Of a DNA stretch of 64,000 nt, positions 1-9,796 are shown in pieces (within the stretch, counting starts at the first letter, position 1; every line of letters starts with the position of its first letter). The translations under genes and the position numbers were made by a program. The notes under the pieces were generated by a model, which saw only the letters and a program-made list of their open reading frames with translations, made no database searches and was not told the DNA's origin. This DNA comes from Streptomyces ochraceiscleroticus (GTDB lineage Bacteria; Actinomycetota; Actinomycetes; Streptomycetales; Streptomycetaceae), in assembly GCF_000720485.1 (NCBI RefSeq), contig NZ_JOAX01000028.1, forward strand, positions 1 to 64,000. Reading direction: 5' to 3'.

Positions 1-184
1 GTCTACTCCGCAGACACGACGCGCCGGCGCTACGCGCCGGATGATCGTCGACGCTCCGCGCCGACGATACCGGCCCGCCGGGCCGGAAGCTCAGTTCGCT
101 CCGCGATCCGAGCAAAAAACGGAGTCGCTCCGCGACTCCGTCAGCACCTACAAGGGGGCCGCTCGGCTCGAAACTCCGCTTTCG
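1..184. repeat. telomere-like series of short hairpins
   Basis: Seven hairpins follow one another: 1-15, 24-40, 44-68, 70-86, 89-113, 119-141 and a weaker one at 169-184. The first six have a 3-nt loop at the exact centre: TCC at 7-9, 55-57, 100-102 and 129-131, TAC at 31-33 and GCC at 77-79. The stems at 24-40 (7 bp), 70-86 (7 bp) and 119-141 (10 bp) are perfect; the others have one or two mismatches. Streptomyces telomeres pack such palindromes into the last ~200 bp, with loops that read GNA on the 3' strand, which is TNC on the other strand. That fits a left end whose 5' strand is the + strand. The terminal first palindrome of the archetypal telomere is not recognisable, so the true end may lie just outside or be of another class. 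Confidence 0.72.
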
Positions 185-701
185 CGCTTCAGTTCGATTT
201 GGGGCGACTGGTACGAGGCAAGCCCAGACTTAGCTAACGCATCGTCAGTTTCTTTTGGTGTTGCATGCATTGTTGGAGCTATGCGTTGCAATCGCTCCCT
301 AAGTTTGTTGCTAGCGTTCGGTGGCTCATGCTGGCTTTCATGCTCTTCGTGGTTCAGTGATGCATTGTTGCGGACTCCTCGCTTCGGTGGCTGTGGGGGA
401 AAAGTTTCATAGACTGAGCCAGCATTACCAAGTGGCTTTCCTGTCACCTGTGTTGAGTGGTTTTCCCGATAGCTTTTGCTCCCTGTCAGGGAAGAGGTTT
501 CTGGCGTGCTGAGACATTCTGCATGCTACGGAACGGCGGCCATGAGCAGCTTGGTCGAGGAGCTTCTCATGGCCGCCGTGTGAGTGGGGGTCGCACTGTG
601 CGCGGGAAGAAGTGTGTTGTTGCAAAGTGGATTTGAGGGCTTCAGTTGGGAACCGTGTTCGTGATGTGTGTCTCTGCATCTGTCGTTGTAGGTGCGGAGT
701 G
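185..701. other. intergenic stretch with one strong hairpin
   Basis: I see no convincing gene here. The notable element is an inverted repeat with 14-bp perfect arms, 533-546 (ACGGCGGCCATGAG) and 566-579, enclosing 19 nt. An inner AGCT/AGCT pair lets the stem continue past one mismatch. It lies about 120 nt downstream of the stop of the leftward gene ending at 702 and could be its terminator. No T-run follows, so recombination-site or telomere-proximal roles are not excluded. Confidence 0.5.
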
Positions 702-1652
702 TCAGGTTGTTTCCGTCTGTTCTGGCGGTGTGCCTGAGGAGATGAGAAGGGCCTGCGTCAGGCTGCGTAGCTGGGAAAGTGATCGTCGAGCGTTGAGAAG
801 AGTGAGGAATGTGTTGAGGGGCCAGGAGACGAGTGTGCCGGTGCGGGCGTGGTACCAGCCAGCCTCATTGATGCGGTAGTTGTCCTTGTAGTCGAGTAGC
901 AGGTAGCCGACCAGTTGGTAGACGGTGACGGCGGGGAGGGCGTCGGGGTCTTTGGTGGCTTTGACGTCGATGAGTAGATCTTTTGCGATCCAGTCTGCGT
1001 CTGCGCCGTCGGCGTCGGTGCTTCCGGTGAAGGTGGGGGCTAGGACAATGTCGGTGGGTTGGGTGCGGCGCCGGACTTCGGCGAGTCCGGTGTCCGCGCG
1101 GGTGGTGAGCAGCGCAAGGTCGGTGGCTGCATTGTCGGGGACTGCGTTGAGTAGTTTCTGGAGGGTGAGGCTGTTGGGGTTGTGGGCCAGGGGTGTGCTG
1201 GGCCATAGGCGTCCGCTGCGGTAGACCTCTTCGAAGAGGGCGGCGGCGTAGCAGAGTCGGGCCAGGTGGTCTTCGGTTTGTTGGGTGCGGTGGACGGGGC
1301 GGGTGCGGTCGTCAAGCTGCTGGATGGTGGCTTGGTGCTGGAGTTCGTCCAGGAGGGCCGTGCCGGTGTTGTACAGAGTGGGCGAGTACCTGCCGGCGAG
1401 TTGAATTCCGTAGCCGACGGAGCGATTGCGTAGGACGGTGGCCTGTAGGGACAGGCGTATGCGGTGGTCGATGGCTGCGCCGATGGTGTGCCAGGGGGGC
1501 CGGGTGCCATCGGTTTGTTGCGGCAGGATGACGGGGGCGGTAGGGCGGGCTTGGCGGTAGGCGGCGCGTAGGGCGGAGACGTTGGGGAGTTCGTCGGTGA
1601 GGAATTTGCGTAGGGGTGAGTGTTTGTCTGCGAGGTGGGATGACAGGCTCAT
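702..1652 (-). CDS. hypothetical protein with PD-(D/E)XK nuclease-like core
   Basis: A 316-aa protein of unknown function. Near the C-terminus the stretch DADWIAKDLLIDVKAT followed by YQLVGYLLLDY resembles the PD-(D/E)XK nuclease core (acidic residue, then D-x-K on a beta strand, then an amphipathic helix). This is a pattern match by eye only. The ATG at 1652 is chosen because similarity to ordinary protein sequence begins there; the frame stays open upstream to 1886 but reads as Pro/Thr-rich filler. The gene is the first one inward from the telomere-like repeats. It could be an accessory nuclease of an end-proximal island or simply a conserved Streptomyces hypothetical. Confidence 0.6.
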   Translation of the reverse strand: MSLSSHLADKHSPLRKFLTDELPNVSALRAAYRQARPTAPVILPQQTDGTRPPWHTIGAAIDHRIRLSLQATVLRNRSVGYGIQLAGRYSPTLYNTGTALLDELQHQATIQQLDDRTRPVHRTQQTEDHLARLCYAAALFEEVYRSGRLWPSTPLAHNPNSLTLQKLLNAVPDNAATDLALLTTRADTGLAEVRRRTQPTDIVLAPTFTGSTDADGADADWIAKDLLIDVKATKDPDALPAVTVYQLVGYLLLDYKDNYRINEAGWYHARTGTLVSWPLNTFLTLLNARRSLSQLRSLTQALLISSGTPPEQTETT

Positions 1653-2398
1653 TGCGGTTCTCGTTATCGCAGGGGGGCGGAGTGCTTGGGGTTCGGTAGT
1701 GATTGCCTGCGGCGGTGCGCTGGGCTGTGGGGTGGTTTTCAGGGCTAGGGTGAGGTCGAAGCTGGCGGGGCGGAGTGGGTTGTGTAGTTTTGGCCGGCTC
1801 GGTGTCGTAGCAGGTCTGGGTGTGGTCGCGTAGGGTTCGGGGTTGCCCGTAGCGGTGTAGTCGTGCGTCGCGCGGACGGTGCCCACGGCGTGGACGGCGG
1901 AGCTTTGCGGCGTGGTGAGGTGAGTCTGGTGTTGGTGGAGCGGCTTTCGTTGGTGGGGCTCGGTAGGTCCGCGGCTGGTGATGAGGCGGTGGACTGGGCT
2001 GCCGGGAATCTTCGTTTCATAGGTGGTCGTGCGCTCTGGCGTCTTTGATTCGAAAGAAGAAGAGACTGGTGAGGAAGCAAACCGTGGTTGGGTCGTCGGT
2101 TGTGGTGAATACTCGGGAGGTTTTCAGGGGGTGGTGGCCTGGGGGTGTGCTCAGTGGTCGGGAAGCTGAGGTGGCTGGGAGGTAGCGTCTGAATCCGGGG
2201 TTGAGCGGTCCTACTGGTTCGCGGCTTTGCGCGGCGTGAGTGGATGCAGTCCTGGTGGTCGTGGGGCCTGTTTTGGGTACTGGGGTACTGAAAGCTCGTC
2301 GCAGTGATTCGGTCCGAGCGTGGCGCAGGATGTGGAATATTCGAAATGTTCTTGCCGTGCAGGACACGGCGGCGAGTCTGTCCGGTGATCCTTGGGGT
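1653..2398. other. intergenic region between divergent genes
   Basis: No gene is supported here. Frames remain open on both strands but have no recognisable domains and look like high-GC shadows. The region must hold the promoters of the leftward gene starting at 1652 and the rightward gene starting at 2399. I could not pick out a clear -35/-10 pair or operator. Confidence 0.35.
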
Positions 2399-4106
2399 AT
2401 GACGTCAGCCAGCCTCGCCTCGTCCTTGGTCCTACCGCGGTGGCCGCACTGCGGCCACGGCATCACCGCCGACGATCCGGTTGGTTGCCGGGGCATCCAG
2501 GTCCCCGGTCAGTCCGCGTGTCTGGCCCATCTGCCCGTGGATGACCGGGCCTCCTATCTGGCTGGGCTGGCCCCCGGTGCTGACATCGACCACCGCGGCA
2601 CCGCCTTCTCTGAGGCGCTGCTCAATGAGCTCCTGGATGTCTTGCGCGACCCCGGCAGTGGACAGCCGCGCATCGGGTCCGCCGAGTTCAGCTACGCGCT
2701 GTTCACCGGTCCGGCCGGGTTCGGCAAGGCCGAATTCTGTACGGACGCCTGGTTTCTCGGGGCGGTTTTCGAGTCCCGTGCCTGGTTCGCTGAGACCACG
2801 TTCGCCAGCAGGGCGATGTTCAGCGAAGCAGTCTTCAAGGGCCCGGTCTGGTTCGACGGTACGTCCTTTAACGGGAGGACATTCTTCGCCAGAACGACCT
2901 TTGCCGAGGAAGCATGGTTCGCTGAGACGACCTTCCGTGATCTGGCCTGGCTGGATGGGATGTCCTTCCGTGAGGACGTCCTGTTCGACTCGGCGGTGTT
3001 CGAGGCAGAGACGCAGCTCGGTCCCCTGGTCACCCCGCAGGCTGTGGTCTTGACCCGGGCCGTCTTCGCGACGCCGGTGATCATTGAAGCGGCTGCGGCC
3101 CGAGTGGTGTGTCGGCAGACTCGGTGGGCTTCCGCGGCGACGATGCGTTTGCGCTATGCCACGGTGGACTTAGAGGACGCGGCAACGGAGAGCCCGCTGA
3201 AGATCTCTTCCCGCGCGGATGCGTTCGTCGGCCATCAACGCGCGGGCGTGGTGGATGAGTCGGCGTTGGCCGGCCGGGATCCGGGGGTGCGCATAGCCAC
3301 GTTGAGTGGTCTTGATGCCTCCCATCTCGTTCTCACTGATGTGGATCTGAGCAGTCTGCCGGTTCGGGGGGACGGTGCATCTGGACCAGCTCCGGGTGGA
3401 TGGCTGGTGCACTTTCGCCGGTGTGCCCCGGTCGCGCGGCCGCCTGCGGCGGCACAGTGCGCGGCGCACGCTGGTGGAGGAGCACCATTGGCGGGCCCGG
3501 GTCGGCCGCTCCCCCGGCCGGGGCTGGACTCCTTCGTCGGAAGATACCGCTCCCTTGAGGCCGCCGGCGCTAGCCGCGCTGTATCGGCAGCTGCGCAAGT
3601 CCTTGGAGGACGGCAAGAACGAGCCGGGGGCGGCCGACTTCTACTACGGCGAGTGCGAGATGCGCCGCCATGACAAGGACGGCACCTCCCTGGCTGAACG
3701 CGCTCTGCTGACCGCCTACTGGGCACTGTCGGGCTACGGTCTGCGCGCTCTGCGCGCGCTGGGGTGGCTGCTCGGGGCCCTCACCGTCACCATCGCGGCG
3801 CTGATGCTGTGGGGGCTGCCCGCCGAGACTCCGAAACCGCAGTTCATCGGTCACTGGGCCGGACCCGACCTCGCCCTGGTCGACGACGCTGCCACCCCGG
3901 TCAATCCGAGCGGACCATGGCGCGAGCGTCTGTCGACCGAGCGGTTCGAGAAGTCCCTACGCGTGGTGATCAACTCGGTGGTGTTCCGCTCCTCCGGCCA
4001 GGACCTCACCACCACCGGCACCTACATCGAGATGGCCTCCCGCCTCACCGAGCCGGTTCTGCTGGGCTTGGCCGTCCTCGCTGTGCGCAGCCGGGTCAAA
4101 CGCTGA
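2399..4106 (+). pseudogene. pentapeptide-repeat protein with C-terminal 2-TM pore-like domain, frameshifted
   Basis: This copy matches the intact 568-aa protein at 29734-31440 along its whole length: an N-terminal Cys/His-rich segment (WPHCGHG, DPVGCRG, CLAHL), an F-rich pentapeptide-repeat block, then the segment LRKSLEDGKNEPGAADFYYG, one membrane helix, a loop, and a second helix ending RSRVKR. Reading switches frame inside a run of six G at 3366-3371. Removing one G gives V-R-G-T-V-H-L-D-Q, matching F-A-G-T-I-H-L-D-Q in the intact paralogue. So either a single-base insertion inactivated the gene or the homopolymer was misread. ATG 2399 aligns with the paralogue start. The two helices and the loop between them (VVINSVVFRSSGQDLTTTG) look like a 2-TM channel pore; the channel function is inference. 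Confidence 0.8.
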
Positions 4107-4191
4107 TCGCCGCCCTTGCAGTAGTGGTCACCAAGGTAGGTCGCCTTCGATCAGGAGCCCCTCTTCGACAAGCCCTGACGGGCCGTCGTTT

Positions 4192-5260
4192 GTGATCGAG
4201 AAGTTCGAGTTCCTGCGGGGCGGTGCCTGGCACGTCCGCCTTTTCACGGGCCTGGTGACGTTCCTGGTGGGGCATTCGAAGTCGGGGAAGTCGACCGCCA
4301 TCGAAGCTCTGCTGTATCCCTTGAGCTGACGAAGGCGACGCTTATGCCAGAAGTGCGCGGCTGCCAGCAGGTCCGTTTGGTCTTCCGGGTCGCAGGCACC
4401 GCTGGCAGGCCACCCGCAGCGGATCGGATGCGCGGACGCGGGTGGAGCTGAAGAACCTCGATGACTGCAGCGGGCCGGGGCGCTCGTTTCCGGTCTACCC
4501 GGGCAGGGCCGGAGAGACCACGGCAGGAACCTTCATCCAGGAGTTGCTCGGAGTGCCGACTGCGTCCCGGGGAACGGCGCGGGTGGGACTGGATGAGCTC
4601 TACAGCACCGTGGTGGCACTGCGGCAGAACACCATCGCCTCGGAGTTCCTCGGCGGCGCCAAGGACCCGACGCCCTGACGCTGGAGGGGTCGTCCTAGGT
4701 CTGTGGAACGAGGACCTGGTGCCTGGAGAAGAACGCCTCCGAGGCCGAGTCCCGTCACCGGGCTGTTCGTTCTGCCCTGACCCAGTTCAAGAAGTTGCGC
4801 AACACCGGCGCGCTGGTCAACCCGGACAGCGTTCGCGCCGAGCACGAGCACAAGCAGCGCGAGCACCAGGCGGCGGAGCGCTGACTGCGGGTGTCGGAGG
4901 GCCTGAGGAACACGGTCGGCTGGTCGCGTTGCACAAGGCCGCCGGCCAGCAGTGGAAAAAGACGGCCCGGCAGGCGGAAGCCGACGAAAGCAAGCTGAGC
5001 AACGTCACTGCCGAGCACGCACGGGCGGAAGGAGCGCTTACCGCCCTGCTACAGCCCGCGCCGGAAGACTGCACCCGATGCGGGCAAGAGCTTCCTGCGC
5101 GGGAGGCATGCCTATGCCGACAGTGCGGACAGCCGCACAGCGGTGGCGAGGACCGAGCGAGCGACAGATCGCTGCGGCCCGGCCCGGGCGAAGGTGGAGC
5201 GACTGCGGCTGAAGATGCACAAAGGCTCCAGCCACGGCATGGACCCACGCTTGCCTGAGC
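4192..5260 (+). pseudogene. decayed SbcC/Rad50/RecN-type ATPase
   Basis: Fragments of one ATPase lie in order but in different frames. 4192-4329 encodes VIEKFEFLRGGAWHVR and then the Walker A G-H-S-K-S-G-K-S-T, ending in a stop. From about 4345 another frame reads MPEVRGCQQVRLVFRVAG and continues into VELKNLDD at 4442-4678. 4725-5040 has coiled-coil-like Glu/Arg/Lys-rich sequence in several frames. 5065-5140 encodes CTRCGQELPAREACLCRQCG, two CxxC pairs such as a zinc hook or ribbon would have. A P-loop, coiled coil and Cys pairs in this order are typical of SMC-like DNA-repair ATPases. At least three frame breaks make it non-functional. Confidence 0.6.
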
Positions 5261-5650
5261 GGCCAGAGGGCCCCTGCCGTGACTAAGGGTGTGCCTCTCC
5301 GCGGTGGAGAGGAAGTCGACGCCACATCTCCACAGGCCGGGGAGCTACAAGAAGACCACGTCCAGGAGGACGATGTGCGTGTCGGTCGAGAAAGGCCCGG
5401 CCTGTCATGGTGAGATCGGTGGGGGCGTTGGTGTTCAGGTAGGCGGCCAGCACCCCAGCCAGCTCCGGCCCTTCACCAACGTCGCGCTTTGACTGCCGTA
5501 TGGCACTCACCGTCCAGAGGTCGGAACGGTGAGTGCGAAAGGTGGAGGAGAACTCCGGCTTAACCCTCCATGTTGTGAAACTCTGCGGTCGATCCGCTGG
5601 CGCCCATGTGGTCGCAGCATTGGTTCGGTGGCCAGGGTGTTGGGGACCGG
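5261..5650. other. intergenic region downstream of the NRPS operon
   Basis: No gene can be assigned. A short leftward frame at 5283-5510 has a plausible start but no recognisable feature. The region separates the decayed ATPase from the convergent NRPS operon and holds the hairpin at 5503-5536. Confidence 0.35.
5503..5536 (-). terminator. probable terminator of the NRPS operon
   Basis: An 11-bp perfect inverted repeat, GCACTCACCGT (5503-5513) with ACGGTGAGTGC (5526-5536) and a 12-nt loop, lies about 115 nt past the NRPS stop codon in its direction of transcription. No clear U-run follows, as is common in Streptomyces. Confidence 0.5.
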
Positions 5651-8600
5651 TCAGGTGGGGAGCGGATCGCCGTCAGCGGGGGTATTGTCGGCGGCCGTGT
5701 TCAGGGTCCTCAGGGTGGCTGCCACCTCGTGTACGGCTGGAGGGCGCAAGAATGAGTAGTGGTCGCCCGGCACGCGGACCGAGCGGATGAGGCTCGGGAG
5801 AACGCGAGCCCACTGGGCAGCGTTGTGGGTAGAGTTCCTGGCGCCGATGACGGCCGTGGCCACGTCCACCGGGGGCGGTACATTACCGGCGATCAGCCGC
5901 AGGTGCGCCTTGTATACCTGGAACCGGCGCTCGATGTCGGCGACGGCCTCGGCGCTGTTAGCTCCGGACGCCAGCCGGTCGGCCAGCCACCGCAGCTGTT
6001 CGGCCGCGGTGGACGACTCCGGATCGGGGGCGCGTCCTGCGTCCGGGCCAAGCGTGTGGGCGGCATCGGCGACGTAGAGGGCGGCAAGCTCGGCGTCGGT
6101 GTGGGTGACCTCCTCGTGGACGCTGAACGGGGTGTCCAACAGCGTCACGAACGCAACCTGTTCATCGAGCTCTTGCAGCCATTGCGCGATGTGCAGGGCT
6201 ATCAGTCCGCCCAGTGACCATCCCGCCAGCCGGTAGGGACCATGCGGCTGTATGGTGCGGATCTCTTCGACGTAGCGGGAGACCATGGCTGTGAGCGAGA
6301 CGGCTGGGCTTGTGTTCGGTCGCAGTCCTGCGGCCTCGATGCCCCACACCTGGTAGGTGTCCTTGAGCTCGTGGGCCAGCGGCGCGTAGGCGTAGACGGT
6401 GCCACTAACGGGGTGGATCATGTACAGCGGTGTGCTGGCCGGTCCGTCGGACAGTTGGATCAGGGATCCTCCGTTGGGAGCGGAGTGTGCCGGGCCCGTC
6501 TTCACCGGTGGGGGGACCACGGTGGGCTCGGTGGGCTCGTCGAGCAGGGCCTCGTCCAGCGGGACGTCGTCGAGGCTGTGCCGGTCGCGCAGTACCGCGG
6601 CAAGCCGCGCCACAGTCGGTGCCAGGAAGATCGTGGTGACGTCGGTGTCGACCGCCAGGTCCTTGCGCAAGCTGGTGATCAGTTGCATGGCCTGGAGGGA
6701 GTTGCCGCCGAGGTCGAAGAAACTGTCGTCGACACCGACTTGCTCCAGATTCAGCAGCGTGCCGAACGTGGTCGCCAGCACCGCCTCGACGATGGTGCGT
6801 GGCGCCGCGTAAGCCGCTCGGTTGTCCGCGGTCTGCGGTGCGGGCAGCCTGCCCCGGTCGATTTTCCCGTTGGTGGTCAGCGGGAAGACATCCAGCGTCA
6901 GCACATACTGCGGCACCATGAAACCCGGCAGCCGGTCCGTCATATGCACTCGCAGGTCAGCGGGCGTCGGTGGGGTGCGGTCCGGGTCCAATGCAGCGTA
7001 GGCGACCAACTGCTGCTGCCCAGCCGGGTCCTCGTGGACCACGACCGCCGCTTGCCGCACGTCCGGGTGCTGCGCCAGCACCGCCTCGATCTCCCCCAGT
7101 TCCACCCGCAGGCCACGGATCTTCACCTGGTCGTCCAGTCGGCCGAGGAACTGGATGTTGCCGTCGGCCATCCGGCGGGCCAGGTCACCGGTCTTGTACA
7201 AACGGGTACCGGGCACGTTGCAGAACGGATTGGGGACGAATTTCTCCGCTGTCAGCTCCGGCCGGTTCAGGTAGCCGCGGGCCACCCCCGCGCCGCCGAT
7301 GTGCAGCTCGCCCGCGACGCCGACCGGCATCGGCTCCAGCCAGCTGTCGAGCACGTATGCAGTGTAGTTCGGCAGCGGGCGGCCGATCGGTGGCGCGTCG
7401 GTTCCGCTGTCGGTGCACTCAAACATGGTGGCGCCGACGGTGGTCTCGGTGGGGCCGTAGCCGTTGATGAACCGCAGGCCCGGTCGCGCCCACTTGCGTA
7501 CCAGCGCGGCAGAGAGCACCTCACCGCCAGCGATGACCACGCGCAGGTTGGGGAACGGCTCGTCGGCCAGCAGGTTCAATACGGCCGGCGGCAGGCACAT
7601 GAAGGTGATGCGCTCGTCGCGGATCAGACGGGCGAGCCGCGGCGGGGACAGCAGCGTCTCACTACGCCCCAGGACCAGTGTCGCGCCGGACAGCAGCGCG
7701 CCAAACATGTCCAGCACAGACACATCGAAGTTCAGCGACGCAAATTGCAGCACCCGGTCGTCCGGTTTCAGCGGCCAGTGCTTGATCTCGCCGGTGGCGA
7801 AATTGACGACCTGGCGGTGCTCGACGACCACGCCTTTGGGCCGTCCCGTTGAACCGGAGGTATAGATCACGTAGGCGGCGTCGGCCGGATCGCTCGGGTA
7901 GCCGGGGTTGCTGCTGTCCAGCGTGGGCAGGTGTCCGCAATCCCGGTCGAGCGAGACGATGTGCTCGGCTGCGGCGGGCACCGAAGCGTGGCTCTGCTCG
8001 TCGGCGACCACGATCGACAGGTGCGCATCCTGCAACATGAACGCAAGCCGGTCGGGTGGGTACTCGGGGTCGAGCGAGACGTAGGCACTGCCGGCCTTGA
8101 GGATCCCCAGCAGCGCCACAACGCGGTCCACCGAGCGTTGCATGCACACGCCGACAACGACCTCCGGACCGGCCCCGAGCCCGCGCAGGCACCGCGCGAC
8201 CTGGTTCGCTCGCGCATTGAGCTGCGCGTAGGTCAGTCCCTGGCCAGCGAGTTCCACGGCCATGTCCTCCGGCGTCGCCTCGACCTGCTCCTCGAACCGC
8301 TCGTGCAGGCACCGCGACGGATACGCTGCGGCGGTCTGGTTCCACTCGGCGATCTCCCGCGAGCGCTCAGCCGCGGACGACAGAGGCAGCCGGGACAGCG
8401 ACCGCTTCGGATCCGCGAGAACCCCCTCCAGCAGGGTCTGGAAATGACCGAGCAGCCGGCGCACGGTGGCGCCGTCGAACAGCGCCGAGGCGTAGGACGC
8501 GCGGATACTCAGCCCATCGGCGTGTTCCACCGCGGACAGCAGTAGGTCGAACTTGGCCGAGGCACTCTCCAGTTCCTCCTGCCGCACGGTCAGGCCCGCA

Positions 8601-9796
8601 ACTTGCAGCTCGCTGTCGTAGTCGTCGGCCAGGTTGAAGCCGACCTGGAAGACCGGGTGCCGGCTCGGGTCGCGGTGGACGCGCAGCGCGTCGACCAGCT
8701 GGGCAAACGGCAGGTCCTGGTGAGCGTATGCGTCCACAATCGTGGTGCGCACCCGCTCCAGCAACTCAAGGAAGGTCGGATCGCCGGACAGGTCGGAGCG
8801 GACCGCCAGCGTGTTGACCAGATAGCCGATGAGCGGTGTGAGTTCGGCGTGGCCGCGGTTGGCGCTGACTGTGCCCACCACTATGTCGTCCTGGCCGGTG
8901 AGACGGTGCAGCAGCACCTGGAACGCGGTCAGCAGCGTGACGAACAGCGTCATTCCCTCACTGCGGCCAATCGCCTTGATGCCTTCCAGCAGTGCGATGT
9001 CCAACGTGACCGTCTCCACGCCGCCGTCATACGTCTGCACGGCCGGACGCGGCCGGTCGGTGAGCAGGTGCAGGCTGGGTGCCCCGGCCAACTTCTCCTG
9101 CCAGTAGCCGACCAGGGCGTCCAGCACCGGGCCCTGCAGCCGCTGCTGCTCCCACAGTGCGTAGTCGGCGAATTGGACGGGCAGCTCAGGCAGGCCGGGC
9201 GTGCGGCCGGTCATGGCCGCCTCGTACAACGCGAGGAGTTCCTTGGTGAGCACTCCGAAGGACCAGCCGTCGAAGACAGTGTGGTGCACGACCACCAGCA
9301 GAGCGTGGCGGTCCTCGGCTACGCGTACCAGGGTGGTCCGAAATAGCGGCCCCGTATCGAGTACGAAGGGCCGCCCGGCCTCCTCGGCCGACAGCCGGCG
9401 CAGCGCGGCCTCGCGCTCGTGCGGGGGCAGCCCGGTCAGGTCACGCAGGGCCGGGGCCCGGCGCGTGGGAGGGTCGATTATCTGGGACGGTCGGCCGTCC
9501 ACGGCCACCAGCCGGGTGCGCAGCACCTCATGCCGCTCGACGAGCGCGTCGACGGCCCGGCCCAGAGCGTCGGTATCGAGCGGGCCGGTGAGCCACAGCG
9601 CGCCGGCGATGTTGTAGGTCGGCAGTCCGGGAGCGAGCTGATCGATGAACCACAGTTGCTGCTGGCCGTATGACAGGGGGATGCGCTCGATCCCGTCCGG
9701 TCGCCGGGTGATGGCCGGGGCGTCCGCCCGGCCCTTGCGCAGGTGTGCGACGAGTGACGTGCGCTGAGAATCAGAGAGCATTGTCGGTGTTCCCAT
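5651..9796 (-). CDS. single-module nonribosomal peptide synthetase, C-A-T-TE
   Basis: A complete 1381-aa one-module NRPS. The condensation domain (about 38-470) has HHTVFDG at 171-177. The adenylation domain (about 500-985) has YTSGSTGRPKG at 645-655, GYGPTETT and NGKID (Lys977). The carrier domain has the phosphopantetheine site DLGGNSL (Ser1033). The thioesterase (about 1120-1381) has GWSLGG (Ser1194) and a late GDHYSFL His. Mapping the ten specificity positions by eye gives D-V-L-C-I-G-G-V-G-K, which I do not recognise as a standard code. An N-terminal C domain with its own TE suggests an externally supplied acyl partner or iterative use. The start overlaps the exporter gene; ATG 9781 (M6), with GGATGGG ahead, is an equally good start. 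Last gene of the operon. Confidence 0.95.
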   Translation of the reverse strand: MGTPTMLSDSQRTSLVAHLRKGRADAPAITRRPDGIERIPLSYGQQQLWFIDQLAPGLPTYNIAGALWLTGPLDTDALGRAVDALVERHEVLRTRLVAVDGRPSQIIDPPTRRAPALRDLTGLPPHEREAALRRLSAEEAGRPFVLDTGPLFRTTLVRVAEDRHALLVVVHHTVFDGWSFGVLTKELLALYEAAMTGRTPGLPELPVQFADYALWEQQRLQGPVLDALVGYWQEKLAGAPSLHLLTDRPRPAVQTYDGGVETVTLDIALLEGIKAIGRSEGMTLFVTLLTAFQVLLHRLTGQDDIVVGTVSANRGHAELTPLIGYLVNTLAVRSDLSGDPTFLELLERVRTTIVDAYAHQDLPFAQLVDALRVHRDPSRHPVFQVGFNLADDYDSELQVAGLTVRQEELESASAKFDLLLSAVEHADGLSIRASYASALFDGATVRRLLGHFQTLLEGVLADPKRSLSRLPLSSAAERSREIAEWNQTAAAYPSRCLHERFEEQVEATPEDMAVELAGQGLTYAQLNARANQVARCLRGLGAGPEVVVGVCMQRSVDRVVALLGILKAGSAYVSLDPEYPPDRLAFMLQDAHLSIVVADEQSHASVPAAAEHIVSLDRDCGHLPTLDSSNPGYPSDPADAAYVIYTSGSTGRPKGVVVEHRQVVNFATGEIKHWPLKPDDRVLQFASLNFDVSVLDMFGALLSGATLVLGRSETLLSPPRLARLIRDERITFMCLPPAVLNLLADEPFPNLRVVIAGGEVLSAALVRKWARPGLRFINGYGPTETTVGATMFECTDSGTDAPPIGRPLPNYTAYVLDSWLEPMPVGVAGELHIGGAGVARGYLNRPELTAEKFVPNPFCNVPGTRLYKTGDLARRMADGNIQFLGRLDDQVKIRGLRVELGEIEAVLAQHPDVRQAAVVVHEDPAGQQQLVAYAALDPDRTPPTPADLRVHMTDRLPGFMVPQYVLTLDVFPLTTNGKIDRGRLPAPQTADNRAAYAAPRTIVEAVLATTFGTLLNLEQVGVDDSFFDLGGNSLQAMQLITSLRKDLAVDTDVTTIFLAPTVARLAAVLRDRHSLDDVPLDEALLDEPTEPTVVPPPVKTGPAHSAPNGGSLIQLSDGPASTPLYMIHPVSGTVYAYAPLAHELKDTYQVWGIEAAGLRPNTSPAVSLTAMVSRYVEEIRTIQPHGPYRLAGWSLGGLIALHIAQWLQELDEQVAFVTLLDTPFSVHEEVTHTDAELAALYVADAAHTLGPDAGRAPDPESSTAAEQLRWLADRLASGANSAEAVADIERRFQVYKAHLRLIAGNVPPPVDVATAVIGARNSTHNAAQWARVLPSLIRSVRVPGDHYSFLRPPAVHEVAATLRTLNTAADNTPADGDPLPT

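Noticed and set aside
6242..7852. 536-aa rightward open frame opposite the NRPS
   Set aside because: It is the antisense frame of a clearly coding NRPS gene and shows only shadow composition (Arg, Gln, His, Gly).
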